Source: 38-11 sp964539975 (lineage in GTDB: Bacteria > Bacillota > Clostridia > Tissierellales > Dethiosulfatibacteraceae). From it: DNA of 64,000 bases. Position numbers and translations under genes: made by a program. Below are positions 17,445-26,868 of this stretch, in pieces. The stretch is taken from the NCBI GenBank assembly GCA_964539975.1, contig CAZIKK010000002.1, positions 124,001-188,000 of the forward strand, in the 5' to 3' direction. Every line of letters begins with the position of its first letter. Position 1 is the stretch's first letter. The notes below the pieces were generated by a model, which worked only from the letters and a program-made list of their open reading frames with translations, did not search any database and had not been told where the DNA came from.

Positions 17445-19550
17445 TTAATTCAACATGATAGTGATGACAGATCCTTTGACTACCTCTGTACCCTCTTTTG
17501 GATATTGGTCCTTGACCAAAATATCTTCTTCTACATGAAGTGTCACATTGTGGTTCAAACCAATTCTTTCAAGTTCTATACTAGCTTCTTTCAAGCTCAT
17601 GCCTACTACGTTTGGAACCGTCACATATGAACTTTCGATTTTTACAATCTCTTCTTCAGTATACATTGGGTGTATATTCATATATTGTAGCGTGTCTTCA
17701 ATTAACTGACCCACTAAAGGAGCGGCAATCACAGATCCATAATATGAATCTTTTGGTTCGTCAATAATTAATAATGCTACAATTTCTGGATTGTAAGTAG
17801 GTGCAGCGGCAACAAAAGAAGTAATATAAAGATCATCTGAATACCTTCCATTCACGACTTTTTGAGCTGTTCCAGTTTTCCCTCCAACGCTGTATCCTGG
17901 GACGTAAGCACTTGCTCCTGAGCCCTCTGTAACTACTGATTCCATAACCTGTAACATTTGTCTACTCGTTTCCTCAGAAAAAACTTTTCTTACCGTCTCT
18001 GTTGGAAACTCCTCTACAATCTTTCCATCGTTATCAATCAGTTGTTTGACCAATCTAGGTTTTACCAAATCGCCACCGTTTGCAAGCGTAGAAATCGCAG
18101 AAATCAATTGAATTGGCGTAACCGATATCCCTTGTCCAAATGATTGCGTAACTGTGTGTACATCTCTCATGTTTTCTGGTGGATTTACGATGCCCGATGC
18201 TTCTCCATTCAGTTGTATCCCCGTTCTTTCTCCAAATCCTAAAGCTTGTAAATAGTGATGAAACACATCTTTTCCTATGGATAAACCGATCTCTGCAGTT
18301 CCATCATTGCATGAATTTTGCATCACTTCAGCCAAAGTTTGTTCGCCGTGAGGGTTGTAGTATCGCCAGCATTTTATAGTCGTTTCACTTTCTATCCCAT
18401 CAACATATCCGTCACAATAATAAGTGGTTTCCATATTGGCTTTGTTCTCTTCCAAAGCGATTGCTGCTGTCAATAATTTAAAAGTTGAGCCTGGTTCATA
18501 TAAGTCGTTAACAGCAATATTTCGCCATAAAGCATACCATTCTTTTTGCAAAGCTTCATTTGATAAGTTTCCCCAGTACGCCCCCATCTCGTCATCAAAT
18601 GGCTCTCTTGGGTAGTTTGGATCATATGAAGGCTTGCTCGCCATGCCTAATATATCACCATTATTTGGGTTCATCATGATAATGGTTGCGCTCAAAGCTT
18701 GGTTCTCATAATAAGCTTTTTCAACAACTATCTCTGCATAGTGTTGTATCACTTCATCTATTGTCAAAACCACATTTAACCCATCCGTTGGCGGATAATA
18801 CCTTTCAAATCCACTAAAAGGTAGCTCTATCCCATTGCCATCTGTATTAACAACTCTTCTACCTGGTTCACCCGTGAGATAATCGTTAAACGTGCTTTCA
18901 ATGCCATACATCCCAATTTGGTCGATATTGGTGAATCCTAAAATATGTGACGCAAAATTTCCATATGGATACACTCGCTTCGTATCCTCTATTACGCTTA
19001 TTCCATTGAGATTATGCGATCTTATCTGCTCAGCTTGCGAAACGGTGATCCACCTCTTTATTGGTACATAATCTCTGGCACTTGTTATCATCTCGTATAC
19101 TTCGTCATAGTCCATCTCAAGAATCCGTGACAAAATCCCTGCTATCTCTTCTGGTTTTTTTGTTCCATTATCTTCAACGTATTCAATAGTCTTTGGTTCT
19201 ACATCTTCCTTTCGTCTGAAAATATTTAATATTTCAAACAACCATCCTTCGTTTGATGGCAATTCCTCTTCATGTGTTTTGATAGACTTCATGACATCTC
19301 GAGGAAAGCAGACAACTGTGTCAGATTTCGTGCTAACAGCAAGTTTTTTTCCTTTGCTGTCATAAATAGTGCCTCTGCTTGCATTAATTGTAACATCTCT
19401 TGACCACTGGCTAAAAGCTTCCTTTTTGTAGGCCTCTCCTTTAATCAGTTGTATCGTTCCTAAACGAAATACTAAAACTGCATTTAAGATAAAAAAAAGA
19501 AACATTAGGAAAATGGTTCTTTTTTTTATGCTCAGATTAGGTTTTGCCAT
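17445..19550 (-). CDS. Class B penicillin-binding protein with one PASTA domain
   Basis: 701 aa. N-terminal membrane anchor (about 11-30), PBP dimerisation domain (about 55-235), transpeptidase domain with S355 in STFK, SCND (SxN) and GKTGTAQ (KTG), and one C-terminal PASTA repeat (about 640-701, VPNVVGMSLKEASIELERIGL). It cross-links septal peptidoglycan and pairs with FtsW. The place after ftsL fits PBP2B/FtsI; SpoVD paralogues look alike, and no separate SpoVD is seen. It starts directly after the ftsL stop codon. Confidence 0.93.
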   Translation of the reverse strand: MAKPNLSIKKRTIFLMFLFFILNAVLVFRLGTIQLIKGEAYKKEAFSQWSRDVTINASRGTIYDSKGKKLAVSTKSDTVVCFPRDVMKSIKTHEEELPSNEGWLFEILNIFRRKEDVEPKTIEYVEDNGTKKPEEIAGILSRILEMDYDEVYEMITSARDYVPIKRWITVSQAEQIRSHNLNGISVIEDTKRVYPYGNFASHILGFTNIDQIGMYGIESTFNDYLTGEPGRRVVNTDGNGIELPFSGFERYYPPTDGLNVVLTIDEVIQHYAEIVVEKAYYENQALSATIIMMNPNNGDILGMASKPSYDPNYPREPFDDEMGAYWGNLSNEALQKEWYALWRNIAVNDLYEPGSTFKLLTAAIALEENKANMETTYYCDGYVDGIESETTIKCWRYYNPHGEQTLAEVMQNSCNDGTAEIGLSIGKDVFHHYLQALGFGERTGIQLNGEASGIVNPPENMRDVHTVTQSFGQGISVTPIQLISAISTLANGGDLVKPRLVKQLIDNDGKIVEEFPTETVRKVFSEETSRQMLQVMESVVTEGSGASAYVPGYSVGGKTGTAQKVVNGRYSDDLYITSFVAAAPTYNPEIVALLIIDEPKDSYYGSVIAAPLVGQLIEDTLQYMNIHPMYTEEEIVKIESSYVTVPNVVGMSLKEASIELERIGLNHNVTLHVEEDILVKDQYPKEGTEVVKGSVITIMLN

Positions 19551-20042
19551 TTATATCCCCTCGTTTTTGAGTAATGCAAAGGTTTTTTCAACCAAACTCT
19601 CGAAAAATGCACTTTCTTTTTCATGGTTGTACGCAAAATTGTTATCTAGAACGCCTGTGAAATTAACAGAAACCATTTGATTTTGATGGCTTTTTGCATA
19701 ATCCATCCCTAAGAAATTCATCGCATTTTCTTCTATCACATTAGAGTTTTTTATCGTTTCAAGGGCTATTGTCATATCTTCTTTTTGCTTAGAAAGTAAA
19801 TCTATTTCTCTACTTAAATCATGAATTTCCATCTTTGTCTGAGTTATCAATGCATAATTGAAAATCATCCCTAAAGCAAGCATGAATATTATCCCACCAT
19901 ACACAAAATACTTTAACTGAATACATGTTGATTGGTTTTTGCATTTTTTCCTTTTAGATTTTACCATAGCCTCTTCTTTAATGCTATAGTATTTTTCGAT
20001 ATCACTATAATCAATATATCTCTTTTCTCTTATGGTTGACAT
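19551..20042 (-). CDS. ftsL: FtsL-like division protein
   Basis: 163 aa. A charged cytoplasmic part (1-43, with KSKRKKCKN) is followed by one membrane segment (about 46-67) and a leucine/isoleucine heptad region (about 70-110). Sequence similarity in FtsL is always weak, so the call rests on topology, size and its place between rsmH and the class B PBP. FtsL forms a complex with FtsB and FtsQ that activates the septal synthase. AGGTGAT precedes the ATG. Confidence 0.8.
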   Translation of the reverse strand: MSTIREKRYIDYSDIEKYYSIKEEAMVKSKRKKCKNQSTCIQLKYFVYGGIIFMLALGMIFNYALITQTKMEIHDLSREIDLLSKQKEDMTIALETIKNSNVIEENAMNFLGMDYAKSHQNQMVSVNFTGVLDNNFAYNHEKESAFFESLVEKTFALLKNEGI

Positions 20043-20051
20043 CGTATCACC

Positions 20052-20981
20052 TCACACTTTCTCAATTATTCTAAGCTTAGCGCTTCTTGCTCTTGGATTT
20101 TCTTCAACCTCTTTGTTTGAAGGTGTCATTGGCTTTCTTGTTATAATCCTGATCGATTGTTGTTTTTCACAAGTGCAAATCGGTTGTCCTTCTGGACAAA
20201 CACACTCTTTAGCTAGTTCTTTGAAAGTATTTTTCACAATTCTATCTTCTAAAGAATGAAACGTTATGATGCAAAGCCTTCCATTTGGCTTCATCCTAGT
20301 CACCAGTTTTTCAATCGTTTCAATAATGATGTCTAGTTCTTTGTTAACTTCTATTCGAATTGCCTGAAAGGTTCGTTTTGCAGGATGAGGCCCCTCTCTT
20401 CTCGCACCTTTTGGTATCGCTTTCTTTATAATGCTTACTAACTGAAAGGTCGTTTCTATAAAGGCGTGTTTTCTTTCTTCAACAATGAATTGTGCAATTC
20501 TTGCAGCCCACTTTTCCTCTCCGTATTCTTGTAGAATTCGTCGTAGTTCTTCTTCTGTATAGCCATTGACAATATGTCTAGCTGACACTTTTTGAGACCT
20601 GTCCATTCTCATGTCCAATGGCGCATCTTGCATATAACTGAATCCTCTTTCCGCATTGTCTAATTGATAAGACGAAACTCCTAGATCCATCAAAGCACCA
20701 TCAATTAGCGTTATATTTAAACTATCAAGCACCTCGTCTATGTTCTTAAAGTTACTATGTGCAACCCTTACATTGTCAATTTCCAAATGTTTTTTCTTAA
20801 AGTTTTCAATCGCATCAATGTCTTGATCTATTCCAATTATTATCCCTTTGGGGCTTTGTCTTGCCATCGCAAGTGCATGACCACCGCCCCCAAGCGTACA
20901 GTCTACATATATTCCATTCTCTTTGATATCTAGTCCTCTAATTGCTTCTTCAAATAAAACTGATCTATGATGAAAAGTCAT
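20052..20981 (-). CDS. rsmH: 16S rRNA (cytosine-1402-N4)-methyltransferase
   Basis: 309 aa. It methylates N4 of C1402 in the 16S decoding site, using SAM. Visible motifs are FHHRSVLFEEAI at the N-terminus, the SAM loop VDCTLGGGGHALAM, MDLGVSSYQLDNAERGFSY and the C-terminal IITFHSLEDRIVKNTF. A short CVCPEGQPICTC cysteine segment near the C-terminus is typical of clostridial RsmH. It follows mraZ by 9 bases. Confidence 0.97.
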   Translation of the reverse strand: MTFHHRSVLFEEAIRGLDIKENGIYVDCTLGGGGHALAMARQSPKGIIIGIDQDIDAIENFKKKHLEIDNVRVAHSNFKNIDEVLDSLNITLIDGALMDLGVSSYQLDNAERGFSYMQDAPLDMRMDRSQKVSARHIVNGYTEEELRRILQEYGEEKWAARIAQFIVEERKHAFIETTFQLVSIIKKAIPKGARREGPHPAKRTFQAIRIEVNKELDIIIETIEKLVTRMKPNGRLCIITFHSLEDRIVKNTFKELAKECVCPEGQPICTCEKQQSIRIITRKPMTPSNKEVEENPRARSAKLRIIEKV

Positions 20982-20990
20982 ACACGCCTC

Positions 20991-21428
20991 CTACAGATCA
21001 AGACCTAATTCCGACATTTTTTCTGCAATGTTTTCAAAATTCATTTCATTTTCTAATGAATAAGATTCCCAAACTTTTTTACTCCAAATTTCTATTCTGT
21101 CCAAAACACCAATTATAACAACTTCATCTTTCAACTCACTATATTCTCTCAAGTTTGATGGCAGTAAAAGCCTACCTTGTCTGTCGACGTTGCATTCAGA
21201 AAAACCTGACAAAAATCTTCTGGAGAAAAATCGATGTTCCGCACTTAATACAGATAGTTTTTTTAACTTGGATGAAAACTCTTCCCAAGTTTTATAGGGG
21301 TAAACAAACAAGCACTTATCCAATCCTTTGCCAATAAAAACATTCCCTCCTAATTCTTCGCGAAACCGGGAAGGTATGATTACTCTGCTTTTATTATCAA
21401 ACGTATGGAAATATTCCCCTGTAAACAC
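20991..21428 (-). CDS. mraZ: Transcriptional regulator MraZ
   Basis: 145 aa. It has two AbrB-like half domains, each with the DxxxR signature: DNKSRVIIPSRFREEL and DRQGRLLLPSNLREYS. MraZ binds repeats in its own promoter and controls the division cluster. The start is a GTG at 21428 with GGTGGTGG upstream. In other bacteria MraZ boxes are spaced GTG-containing repeats; the GTGG-rich stretch between promoter and start may be such a site, but this is a guess. Confidence 0.95.
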   Translation of the reverse strand: MFTGEYFHTFDNKSRVIIPSRFREELGGNVFIGKGLDKCLFVYPYKTWEEFSSKLKKLSVLSAEHRFFSRRFLSGFSECNVDRQGRLLLPSNLREYSELKDEVVIIGVLDRIEIWSKKVWESYSLENEMNFENIAEKMSELGLDL

Positions 21429-21450
21429 CTTTCCACCACCTTATGGGTAT

Positions 21451-21462
21451 ATTATACCACAT
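21451..21462 (-). promoter_or_regulatory. Extended -10 promoter of the mraZ division cluster
   Basis: The minus strand reads ATGTGGTATAAT, with TATAAT at 21451-21456 and the TGTG element upstream. The -35 region is poor (GTGCAA at a 16-base spacing). Two GTGG words lie either side, one overlapping the ribosome site, and might be MraZ-binding words. Confidence 0.65.
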
Positions 21463-21504
21463 CGTGGGTTTTTTGCACCACTTTTTTGTTTTTTCTGGCC
21501 AATT

Positions 21505-21543
21505 AAAAAAGAGTCTGACACTTTAAAAATTGTCAGACTCTTT
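21505..21543 (-). terminator. Rho-independent terminator after lgt
   Basis: A 13-bp perfect stem (arms 21508-21520 and 21531-21543, containing GAGTCTGACA) with a 10-base loop. On the minus strand a U-run follows, so it ends lgt transcription just before the mraZ promoter. The plus-strand reading also ends in T residues. Confidence 0.9.
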
Positions 21544-21562
21544 TTGTCCTTAATTAAGACTA

Positions 21563-22294
21563 TTAATATTTTGTTCGTGATTTTGCCCTAATAATCATCA
21601 CTCCAGCGACAATGAAAGCAACGCTCGTTATTTGAGCGACTCTTAAGTTAGCGAAGTAAAGGCTGTCCGTTCTTAAACCTTCCACCCAAAATCTTCCGAA
21701 TGAATATAAAATCAAATAATAAGCAAATATCTGCCCATCAAATGTCTGCTTCTTTTGTCTAAACCAGATGAGAAAAGCAAAAACCAATAGATTCCAAATT
21801 GACTCATATAGAAATGTCGGGTGCACTTTACTTCCTTCTATTAGGATCCCCCATGGCAGGCTCGTTTCAACCCCGTAAGCTTCTTGATTAACATAGTTTC
21901 CCCATCTTCCAATTCCCTGTGCTAATACAAAACTTGGCGCAGTAATATCTGCGAGTTTCCAAAACTCTGCCTTTCTAATTCGACAAAAGATGATGCCTGC
22001 CAAAAATGCTGCGAGAAGGCCTCCGTGTATCGCAAGACCGCCTCCTCGAATATTAAGCACCTCTTTTAAGTTATTTCTATAGTATTCCAAGTTAAAAATG
22101 ACATAATACAGTCTAGCACCCACAATCGCAGAAGGAATTCCTATCATGATTACATCTAGTAGATCATTCTCCTTAAATCCTACTTTTCTGCCTTGTTTAA
22201 TAGCAAGAATAGCGCCTATCAAAACACCTGAGGTAATGAATATGCCATACCACATAATCTCAAGACCAAAAATTTTAAAAGCTACTGGGTCCAT
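21563..22294 (-). CDS. lgt: Prolipoprotein diacylglyceryl transferase
   Basis: 243 aa membrane enzyme. It transfers diacylglycerol from phosphatidylglycerol to the lipobox cysteine of prolipoproteins. About seven membrane segments, IHGGLLAAFLAG, the Lgt signature GRWGNYVNQEAYG (near 130) and HPTFLYES are present. GGGAGG precedes the ATG. It is followed by its own terminator and ends the pheS-pheT-lgt stretch; 73 bases separate it from pheT. Confidence 0.96.
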   Translation of the reverse strand: MDPVAFKIFGLEIMWYGIFITSGVLIGAILAIKQGRKVGFKENDLLDVIMIGIPSAIVGARLYYVIFNLEYYRNNLKEVLNIRGGGLAIHGGLLAAFLAGIIFCRIRKAEFWKLADITAPSFVLAQGIGRWGNYVNQEAYGVETSLPWGILIEGSKVHPTFLYESIWNLLVFAFLIWFRQKKQTFDGQIFAYYLILYSFGRFWVEGLRTDSLYFANLRVAQITSVAFIVAGVMIIRAKSRTKY

Positions 22295-22367
22295 CTATGT
22301 TCCTCCCAAAATGTTATCGTTTTATAAGTTTTTTCTTTTATTCTAGCACAAAGCTTTATCACCCATT

Positions 22368-24761
22368 CTACCTCAGTTTTGCATCGAAATCTTTTTCCAT
22401 GTTACTGATAACTTGATCAAAAATTGCATTCACTTCATTGTCTTGTAGCGTTCTGGAAAATTCTCTGAAAATCAGTGAGAAGGCCAAACTTTTATGTCCT
22501 TCAGGTATTCCTTCCCCTGTATATATGTCAAAAAATTCAACTGATTCAAGATAATCATATCCTTCTTTTTCAAGATTGGTGATGATATCACCAACCAGTA
22601 CACTGTCCTTTACAATTATGGCCATATCTCTTGTTATAGATGGGTATTTGGGGATGCTTTTGAATTTTCTTTCTGTCTTTTTGAGGGTCAATATGATTTC
22701 CAAATTGATTTCTGATAAATATACTCGCTCTTTTATGTCAAATTTCTGGGAAACATCGGGATGTACCTCTCCAAAAGTTCCCACTATTTTAGATCCATCA
22801 ACCAGTATAGCTGCTCTTCCTGGATGAAAAGATCTATTTTTTGATTCTGGCACAACATCGATCTGAATTTGATGAAGTTTGAATAGATTTTCAAGTAGTC
22901 CTTTTAACTTGTAAAAATCAGCTTCACCGTACATGCCAATTGAAAGCATTGAAGTTTCTATTGTGTTTTCATCCCTCGGGTCACCTTTATAATGGAAAAC
23001 ATTTCCAATTTCAAACAATTTCCCATCCTTATTCCCGTATTTAATGTTCTTAGCAACAACCTCCATCATGTTAGGCAGCATCGTAGTTCGCATCGAACTG
23101 AAATCTTCCCCAAGTGGGTTCATGATTCTTATATCCAAGTTATCGTTAGCGTCTTTCATGTTCATCATGTCATATTTCTTAGGACTGATAAAAGAATACG
23201 TTGTGATCTCTGATAATCCAACACTTGAACAGTAACTTTTGATCTCTTCTTCCAACGCTTTAAGATTTGATCTTGATCCTTTAAGCAAATCTCCTTTTAA
23301 TGCTTTTGGTTGAATTTTATCAAACCCATGTATCCTACCAACTTCTTCAATCAAATCAACTTCTTTTTGTATATCGGCTCGAAAGTGAGGAACTTCTGAT
23401 TTTATAACTCCATGCTCATAAATACTAGTGATTTCCAAGGAATTGAGGATCTCTACCATTCTTTCCGGCGCAATTTTAATCCCAAGCAATTCATCGCTTT
23501 TGTACGGTCTTAATTGAACCTCGCGTTTGTTAAATATATTATTGCCTACATCATAACATCCATTAACAACAACACCTGCTCCAATAGCTTCAATAATCTG
23601 GCATACTCTTTCATTTGCAAGCACAACATTTTGTGGGGATAGCAGCTTTTCATTTCTTGAAGATGCTTCAGATCTTAGCCCTAATCTTTTTGATGATAAT
23701 CGTATCGATTTGGGGTTAAAGTTGGCTGTCTCCATAACAATCAACTGAGTCTTTTCAGTGACTTCTGAATCATATCCTCCCATGATACCAGCGATACACT
23801 GTGGTGAAAATTCATCTGCTATAACACATACATCCTTATCCAATGTGCGTGTTTCCTTGTCAATCGTCATGATAGATTCATCCGGTTCGCTACTTCTAAC
23901 GACAATTTTTCTTCCTTGCATTTTATCTAGATCAAAAGCATGTAAAGGTTGACCTGTCTCTATCATCACAAAATTTGTTGCATCAACAATGTTATTGATG
24001 GGTCGCATTCCAGCATCCATAATTTTCCTTTGAAGCCACAACGGAGATGGGCCAATTTTTACATCTTTTATCACTTTTGCATAATATCTTGAACACAAAT
24101 GTGGTGCCTCTATCCGCACTTCTTTTAAATAGGTGCTTACATCGTCCACTGCATTTTCAATTATTATTTTAGGTAATGTTAGTTTCTTATTAAATGTAGC
24201 TGCTGCTTCTCTTGCTATTCCTATTATACTCAAACAATCTGGCCGATTAAAAGTCACCTCGATATCTAAAACAGCTCCTCCAAACCCGAGGACGTCTTTG
24301 ATGTTTTTGCCTAGTACTTCGGGTTCTGGAAAAACTACAATGCCATCCCTGGATTCTTTTGGAACTAACTTGTCATCAACTCCCAACTCATCATAAGAGC
24401 ACATCATGCCTTGAGATTGTATCCCTATAATTTCTGTTTCTTCGATCTTTTTTCCATTTGGCAATACAGCACCTGGAATGGCAACAGGAATATAATCTCC
24501 TTCCGAAATATTTCTTGCGCCAGTTACAATTTGAATGTGTGATTTGTTTCCAATATCAACCTTTGCAGTTTGAAGATTGTCACTTTCTTTGACTTTTTCA
24601 AGGGAAATGATCTTTCCAACTATTATATCTTCTGTATTTCTATTCAAATCAATAATAGAGTCTACATGAGAGCCTGTCAATGTCAATTGATCAGAAAGCT
24701 CTCTTAATCCAATATCCTTTAAATCTACGTATTCTTTTAACCATTTAACTGGTACTAACAT
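22368..24761 (-). CDS. pheT: Phenylalanine--tRNA ligase beta subunit
   Basis: 797 aa, full length. Domains in order: tRNA-binding OB domain (about 40-150, with IVTGARNI), B3/B4 editing domain (RYYAKVI, NFVMIETGQPLHAFD), B5 domain (about 400-475), the synthetase-like core (REEV-type ENTIETSMLSIG region) and the C-terminal FDX-ACB anticodon-binding domain (KYPSITRDMAIIV to the end). It forms the alpha2-beta2 enzyme with PheS, encoded 12 bases upstream. Confidence 0.97.
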   Translation of the reverse strand: MLVPVKWLKEYVDLKDIGLRELSDQLTLTGSHVDSIIDLNRNTEDIIVGKIISLEKVKESDNLQTAKVDIGNKSHIQIVTGARNISEGDYIPVAIPGAVLPNGKKIEETEIIGIQSQGMMCSYDELGVDDKLVPKESRDGIVVFPEPEVLGKNIKDVLGFGGAVLDIEVTFNRPDCLSIIGIAREAAATFNKKLTLPKIIIENAVDDVSTYLKEVRIEAPHLCSRYYAKVIKDVKIGPSPLWLQRKIMDAGMRPINNIVDATNFVMIETGQPLHAFDLDKMQGRKIVVRSSEPDESIMTIDKETRTLDKDVCVIADEFSPQCIAGIMGGYDSEVTEKTQLIVMETANFNPKSIRLSSKRLGLRSEASSRNEKLLSPQNVVLANERVCQIIEAIGAGVVVNGCYDVGNNIFNKREVQLRPYKSDELLGIKIAPERMVEILNSLEITSIYEHGVIKSEVPHFRADIQKEVDLIEEVGRIHGFDKIQPKALKGDLLKGSRSNLKALEEEIKSYCSSVGLSEITTYSFISPKKYDMMNMKDANDNLDIRIMNPLGEDFSSMRTTMLPNMMEVVAKNIKYGNKDGKLFEIGNVFHYKGDPRDENTIETSMLSIGMYGEADFYKLKGLLENLFKLHQIQIDVVPESKNRSFHPGRAAILVDGSKIVGTFGEVHPDVSQKFDIKERVYLSEINLEIILTLKKTERKFKSIPKYPSITRDMAIIVKDSVLVGDIITNLEKEGYDYLESVEFFDIYTGEGIPEGHKSLAFSLIFREFSRTLQDNEVNAIFDQVISNMEKDFDAKLR

Positions 24762-24773
24762 GATTTTTCCCTC

Positions 24774-25796
24774 CTAAAACTGGTTCAAAAACCTAATATC
24801 ATTATCAAACAGCAACCTTATGTCATTAATGCCGTATTTTACCATTGTGATTCGATCTATCCCCATACCAAAAGCATAACCGCTATATTCTTCCGGGTTA
24901 ATTCCGCAATTTTCAAGGACATTGGGATGTACCATGCCACAACCAAGCAATTCCATACTCCACCCTGTATAGCTGCAAACTTCACAACCTTTTCCCATAC
25001 ACTTCAGACAAGACACATCTACCTCAGCGCTTGGTTCAGTGAAAGGAAAGTTGTGAGGCCTAAATCGAGTCATCATCTTGTCGCCAAACAAAGTTTTTAC
25101 AAATTTATCTATGGAATCCTTCAAGTTTGCCATTGTGACTCCTTTATCCACTACTAAACACTCCATCTGATGAAACATTGGAGAGTGTGTATCATCAACA
25201 TCATCAAACCTGAAAGTCCTACCTGCAGACACAATCCTTATTGGTGGTTTTCTTTCTTTCATCACTCTAATTTGAACGGGAGAAGTTTGAGTCCGTAATA
25301 ACAAATTGTCTGTAATGTAGAATGTGTCCGACTTGTCTCTTGATGGGTGGTCTTCTGGTGCATTTAATGCATCAAAGTTATTCTCTACGGTGTCTATTTC
25401 AGGGCCCTCAACTACATCGTATCCCATGTGTAAGAACAAGTCTTCCAACTCTTTTTTTGTTCTCATCAAAGGGTGTCTGTGTCCAATTTTTTCATGTTTT
25501 CCAGGAATCGTAACATCCAATGTTTCCGCTGACAATCGCTCTCTTTGCTTTGCTTGAAATATTTGTCCTTTAGCTTGTTCTAATGCCTGATTAATGCTTT
25601 CTCTAACTTCATTTGCAACCTTTCCAAAAATAGGTCTCTCTTCTGGTGATAATTGTCCCATCGCTCTAAGTAGCAGCGTTAGCTCGCCTTTTTTCCCCAT
25701 TACCTTTACTCTTATGCTTTCAAGTTCTTTTAGTTCATTGGATTTCCGAATTTGCTCCAGTGTATCTCTTTGTATACGTATCAGTTTGTCTTGCAT
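24774..25796 (-). CDS. pheS: Phenylalanine--tRNA ligase alpha subunit
   Basis: 340 aa. An N-terminal coiled coil (about 1-90) is followed by the class II catalytic core: HPLMRTKKELEDLF, LLRTQTSPVQIR, FHQMECLVVDKG, FTEPSAEVDVSC and GMGIDRITMVKYGI. A four-cysteine insert (CLKCMGKGCEVC) is seen in many bacterial PheS proteins. AAAGGAG lies ahead of the ATG. The gene is behind a T-box whose specifier reads UUC. Confidence 0.97.
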   Translation of the reverse strand: MQDKLIRIQRDTLEQIRKSNELKELESIRVKVMGKKGELTLLLRAMGQLSPEERPIFGKVANEVRESINQALEQAKGQIFQAKQRERLSAETLDVTIPGKHEKIGHRHPLMRTKKELEDLFLHMGYDVVEGPEIDTVENNFDALNAPEDHPSRDKSDTFYITDNLLLRTQTSPVQIRVMKERKPPIRIVSAGRTFRFDDVDDTHSPMFHQMECLVVDKGVTMANLKDSIDKFVKTLFGDKMMTRFRPHNFPFTEPSAEVDVSCLKCMGKGCEVCSYTGWSMELLGCGMVHPNVLENCGINPEEYSGYAFGMGIDRITMVKYGINDIRLLFDNDIRFLNQF

Positions 25797-25820
25797 TTTA
25801 ACTCCTTTCTTTTAGTAAAT

Positions 25821-26037
25821 AAAAAACACTTCCCTCCATAAGAGGCGAAGTGCCGCGGTACCACTCTTTTTTTTTCTCATTAAGATAACGGTCATCCCGG
25901 ATAAACCTACTCGTGTTCAGTCTATCAACTACAGAGTGAAATTGGGTCGATTCAACGAAATGTTCTCAGCCAAGACATTTCTCTCTTGTAAACAGTAATC
26001 AACTTTTTGCTCTGTCATCGTCTTTATAATCTATTTG
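25821..26037 (-). promoter_or_regulatory. T-box leader (tRNA-Phe) with terminator/antiterminator
   Basis: The minus strand carries the T-box core GTGGTACCGCGG (near 25851-25862) followed by a terminator stem (25827-25852) and a U-run (25821-25826). The base of stem I is formed by ACAGAG pairing with CTCTGT, and just before the CTCTGT the sequence AATTTCA places UUC (Phe) in the specifier position. Uncharged tRNA-Phe should stabilise the antiterminator and turn on pheS-pheT. Confidence 0.92.
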
Positions 26038-26043
26038 AACGCT

Positions 26044-26072
26044 ATTATATCAAATATTCAGATCGTGTTCAA
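26044..26072 (-). promoter_or_regulatory. Promoter of the pheST T-box transcript
   Basis: TTGAAC (26067-26072), 17-base spacer, TATAAT (26044-26049) on the minus strand. It lies just upstream of the T-box stem I. Confidence 0.8.
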
Positions 26073-26088
26073 CACAAATTATTCTTTA

Positions 26089-26868
26089 TCAAGAAGATCT
26101 GTTTCTATTGTTATTGATGTTTGTAATATGATACAAACAAATACTTGCAGCTACTCCAGCATTTAGTGATTCGGCCTTCCCATTCATTCTGATTTTGATT
26201 CTCATGTCACTTAATTGTTTAATGCTTGGTTGGATCCCCTTGCTTTCATTGCCAATGACCAAGACACTTTTCCCCATATCAGCTAATTCGTGAAGATATC
26301 TTCCTGCATCTGGGGTAGTGGAGAAAACTTTGTAGCCCAAATCTTTTAAATACTCGAGCATCTCCATATCGTTGTCAACTCTTATATGTCTGATCCTGTT
26401 CAAAGATCCCATTGTTGCGCGTACAACCTTTGGATTATACATATCCACGCAGCCATTATTTATAATCAATGACTCAACTCCAAAAGCATCGCACGACCGA
26501 ATGATCGTGCCCAAGTTACCAGGATCTTGAACACCATCAATGTATAGTATAAGTTGGCTTTTTGAAATATCTTCTTTCTTGAAAAATGACTGGCGTACAA
26601 CCGCAAGCACTCCTTGCGAGTTGATTGTATCGCTCAATTGATTGAATAGCTCTTTTTTGACAGCAAATGTCTGAAAGCGTCGATTCCTATCAGTCACACC
26701 TTTGTAGTGCTCCGAATAAAGAATGAATTCAATTGGTGCATCGGCTTGAATGTATTCGTTTACCAAAACATCTCCTTCTGCTATATAGAGATTCATTTTT
26801 GTTCTGTGCTTTTTTTCCAATAGTTTTCGCGTTAACTTAATTTTGCTGTTATCATGACTGAGTATCAT
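26089..26868 (-). CDS. TrmH-family RNA 2'-O-methyltransferase (YsgA-like)
   Basis: 259 aa from the ATG at 26868, where GGAGAAAG is the ribosome site; the open frame continues upstream inside ktrA. An N-terminal substrate-binding domain (about 8-95) precedes the SPOUT knot domain with DPGNLGTIIRSCDAFG, VIGNESKGIQPS and SLNAGVAASICLYH. It should 2'-O-methylate a ribose in rRNA or tRNA using SAM; the target is not known. It overlaps ktrA by 17 bases and lies just upstream of the pheS T-box, as in other Firmicutes. Confidence 0.9.
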   Translation of the reverse strand: MILSHDNSKIKLTRKLLEKKHRTKMNLYIAEGDVLVNEYIQADAPIEFILYSEHYKGVTDRNRRFQTFAVKKELFNQLSDTINSQGVLAVVRQSFFKKEDISKSQLILYIDGVQDPGNLGTIIRSCDAFGVESLIINNGCVDMYNPKVVRATMGSLNRIRHIRVDNDMEMLEYLKDLGYKVFSTTPDAGRYLHELADMGKSVLVIGNESKGIQPSIKQLSDMRIKIRMNGKAESLNAGVAASICLYHITNINNNRNRSS

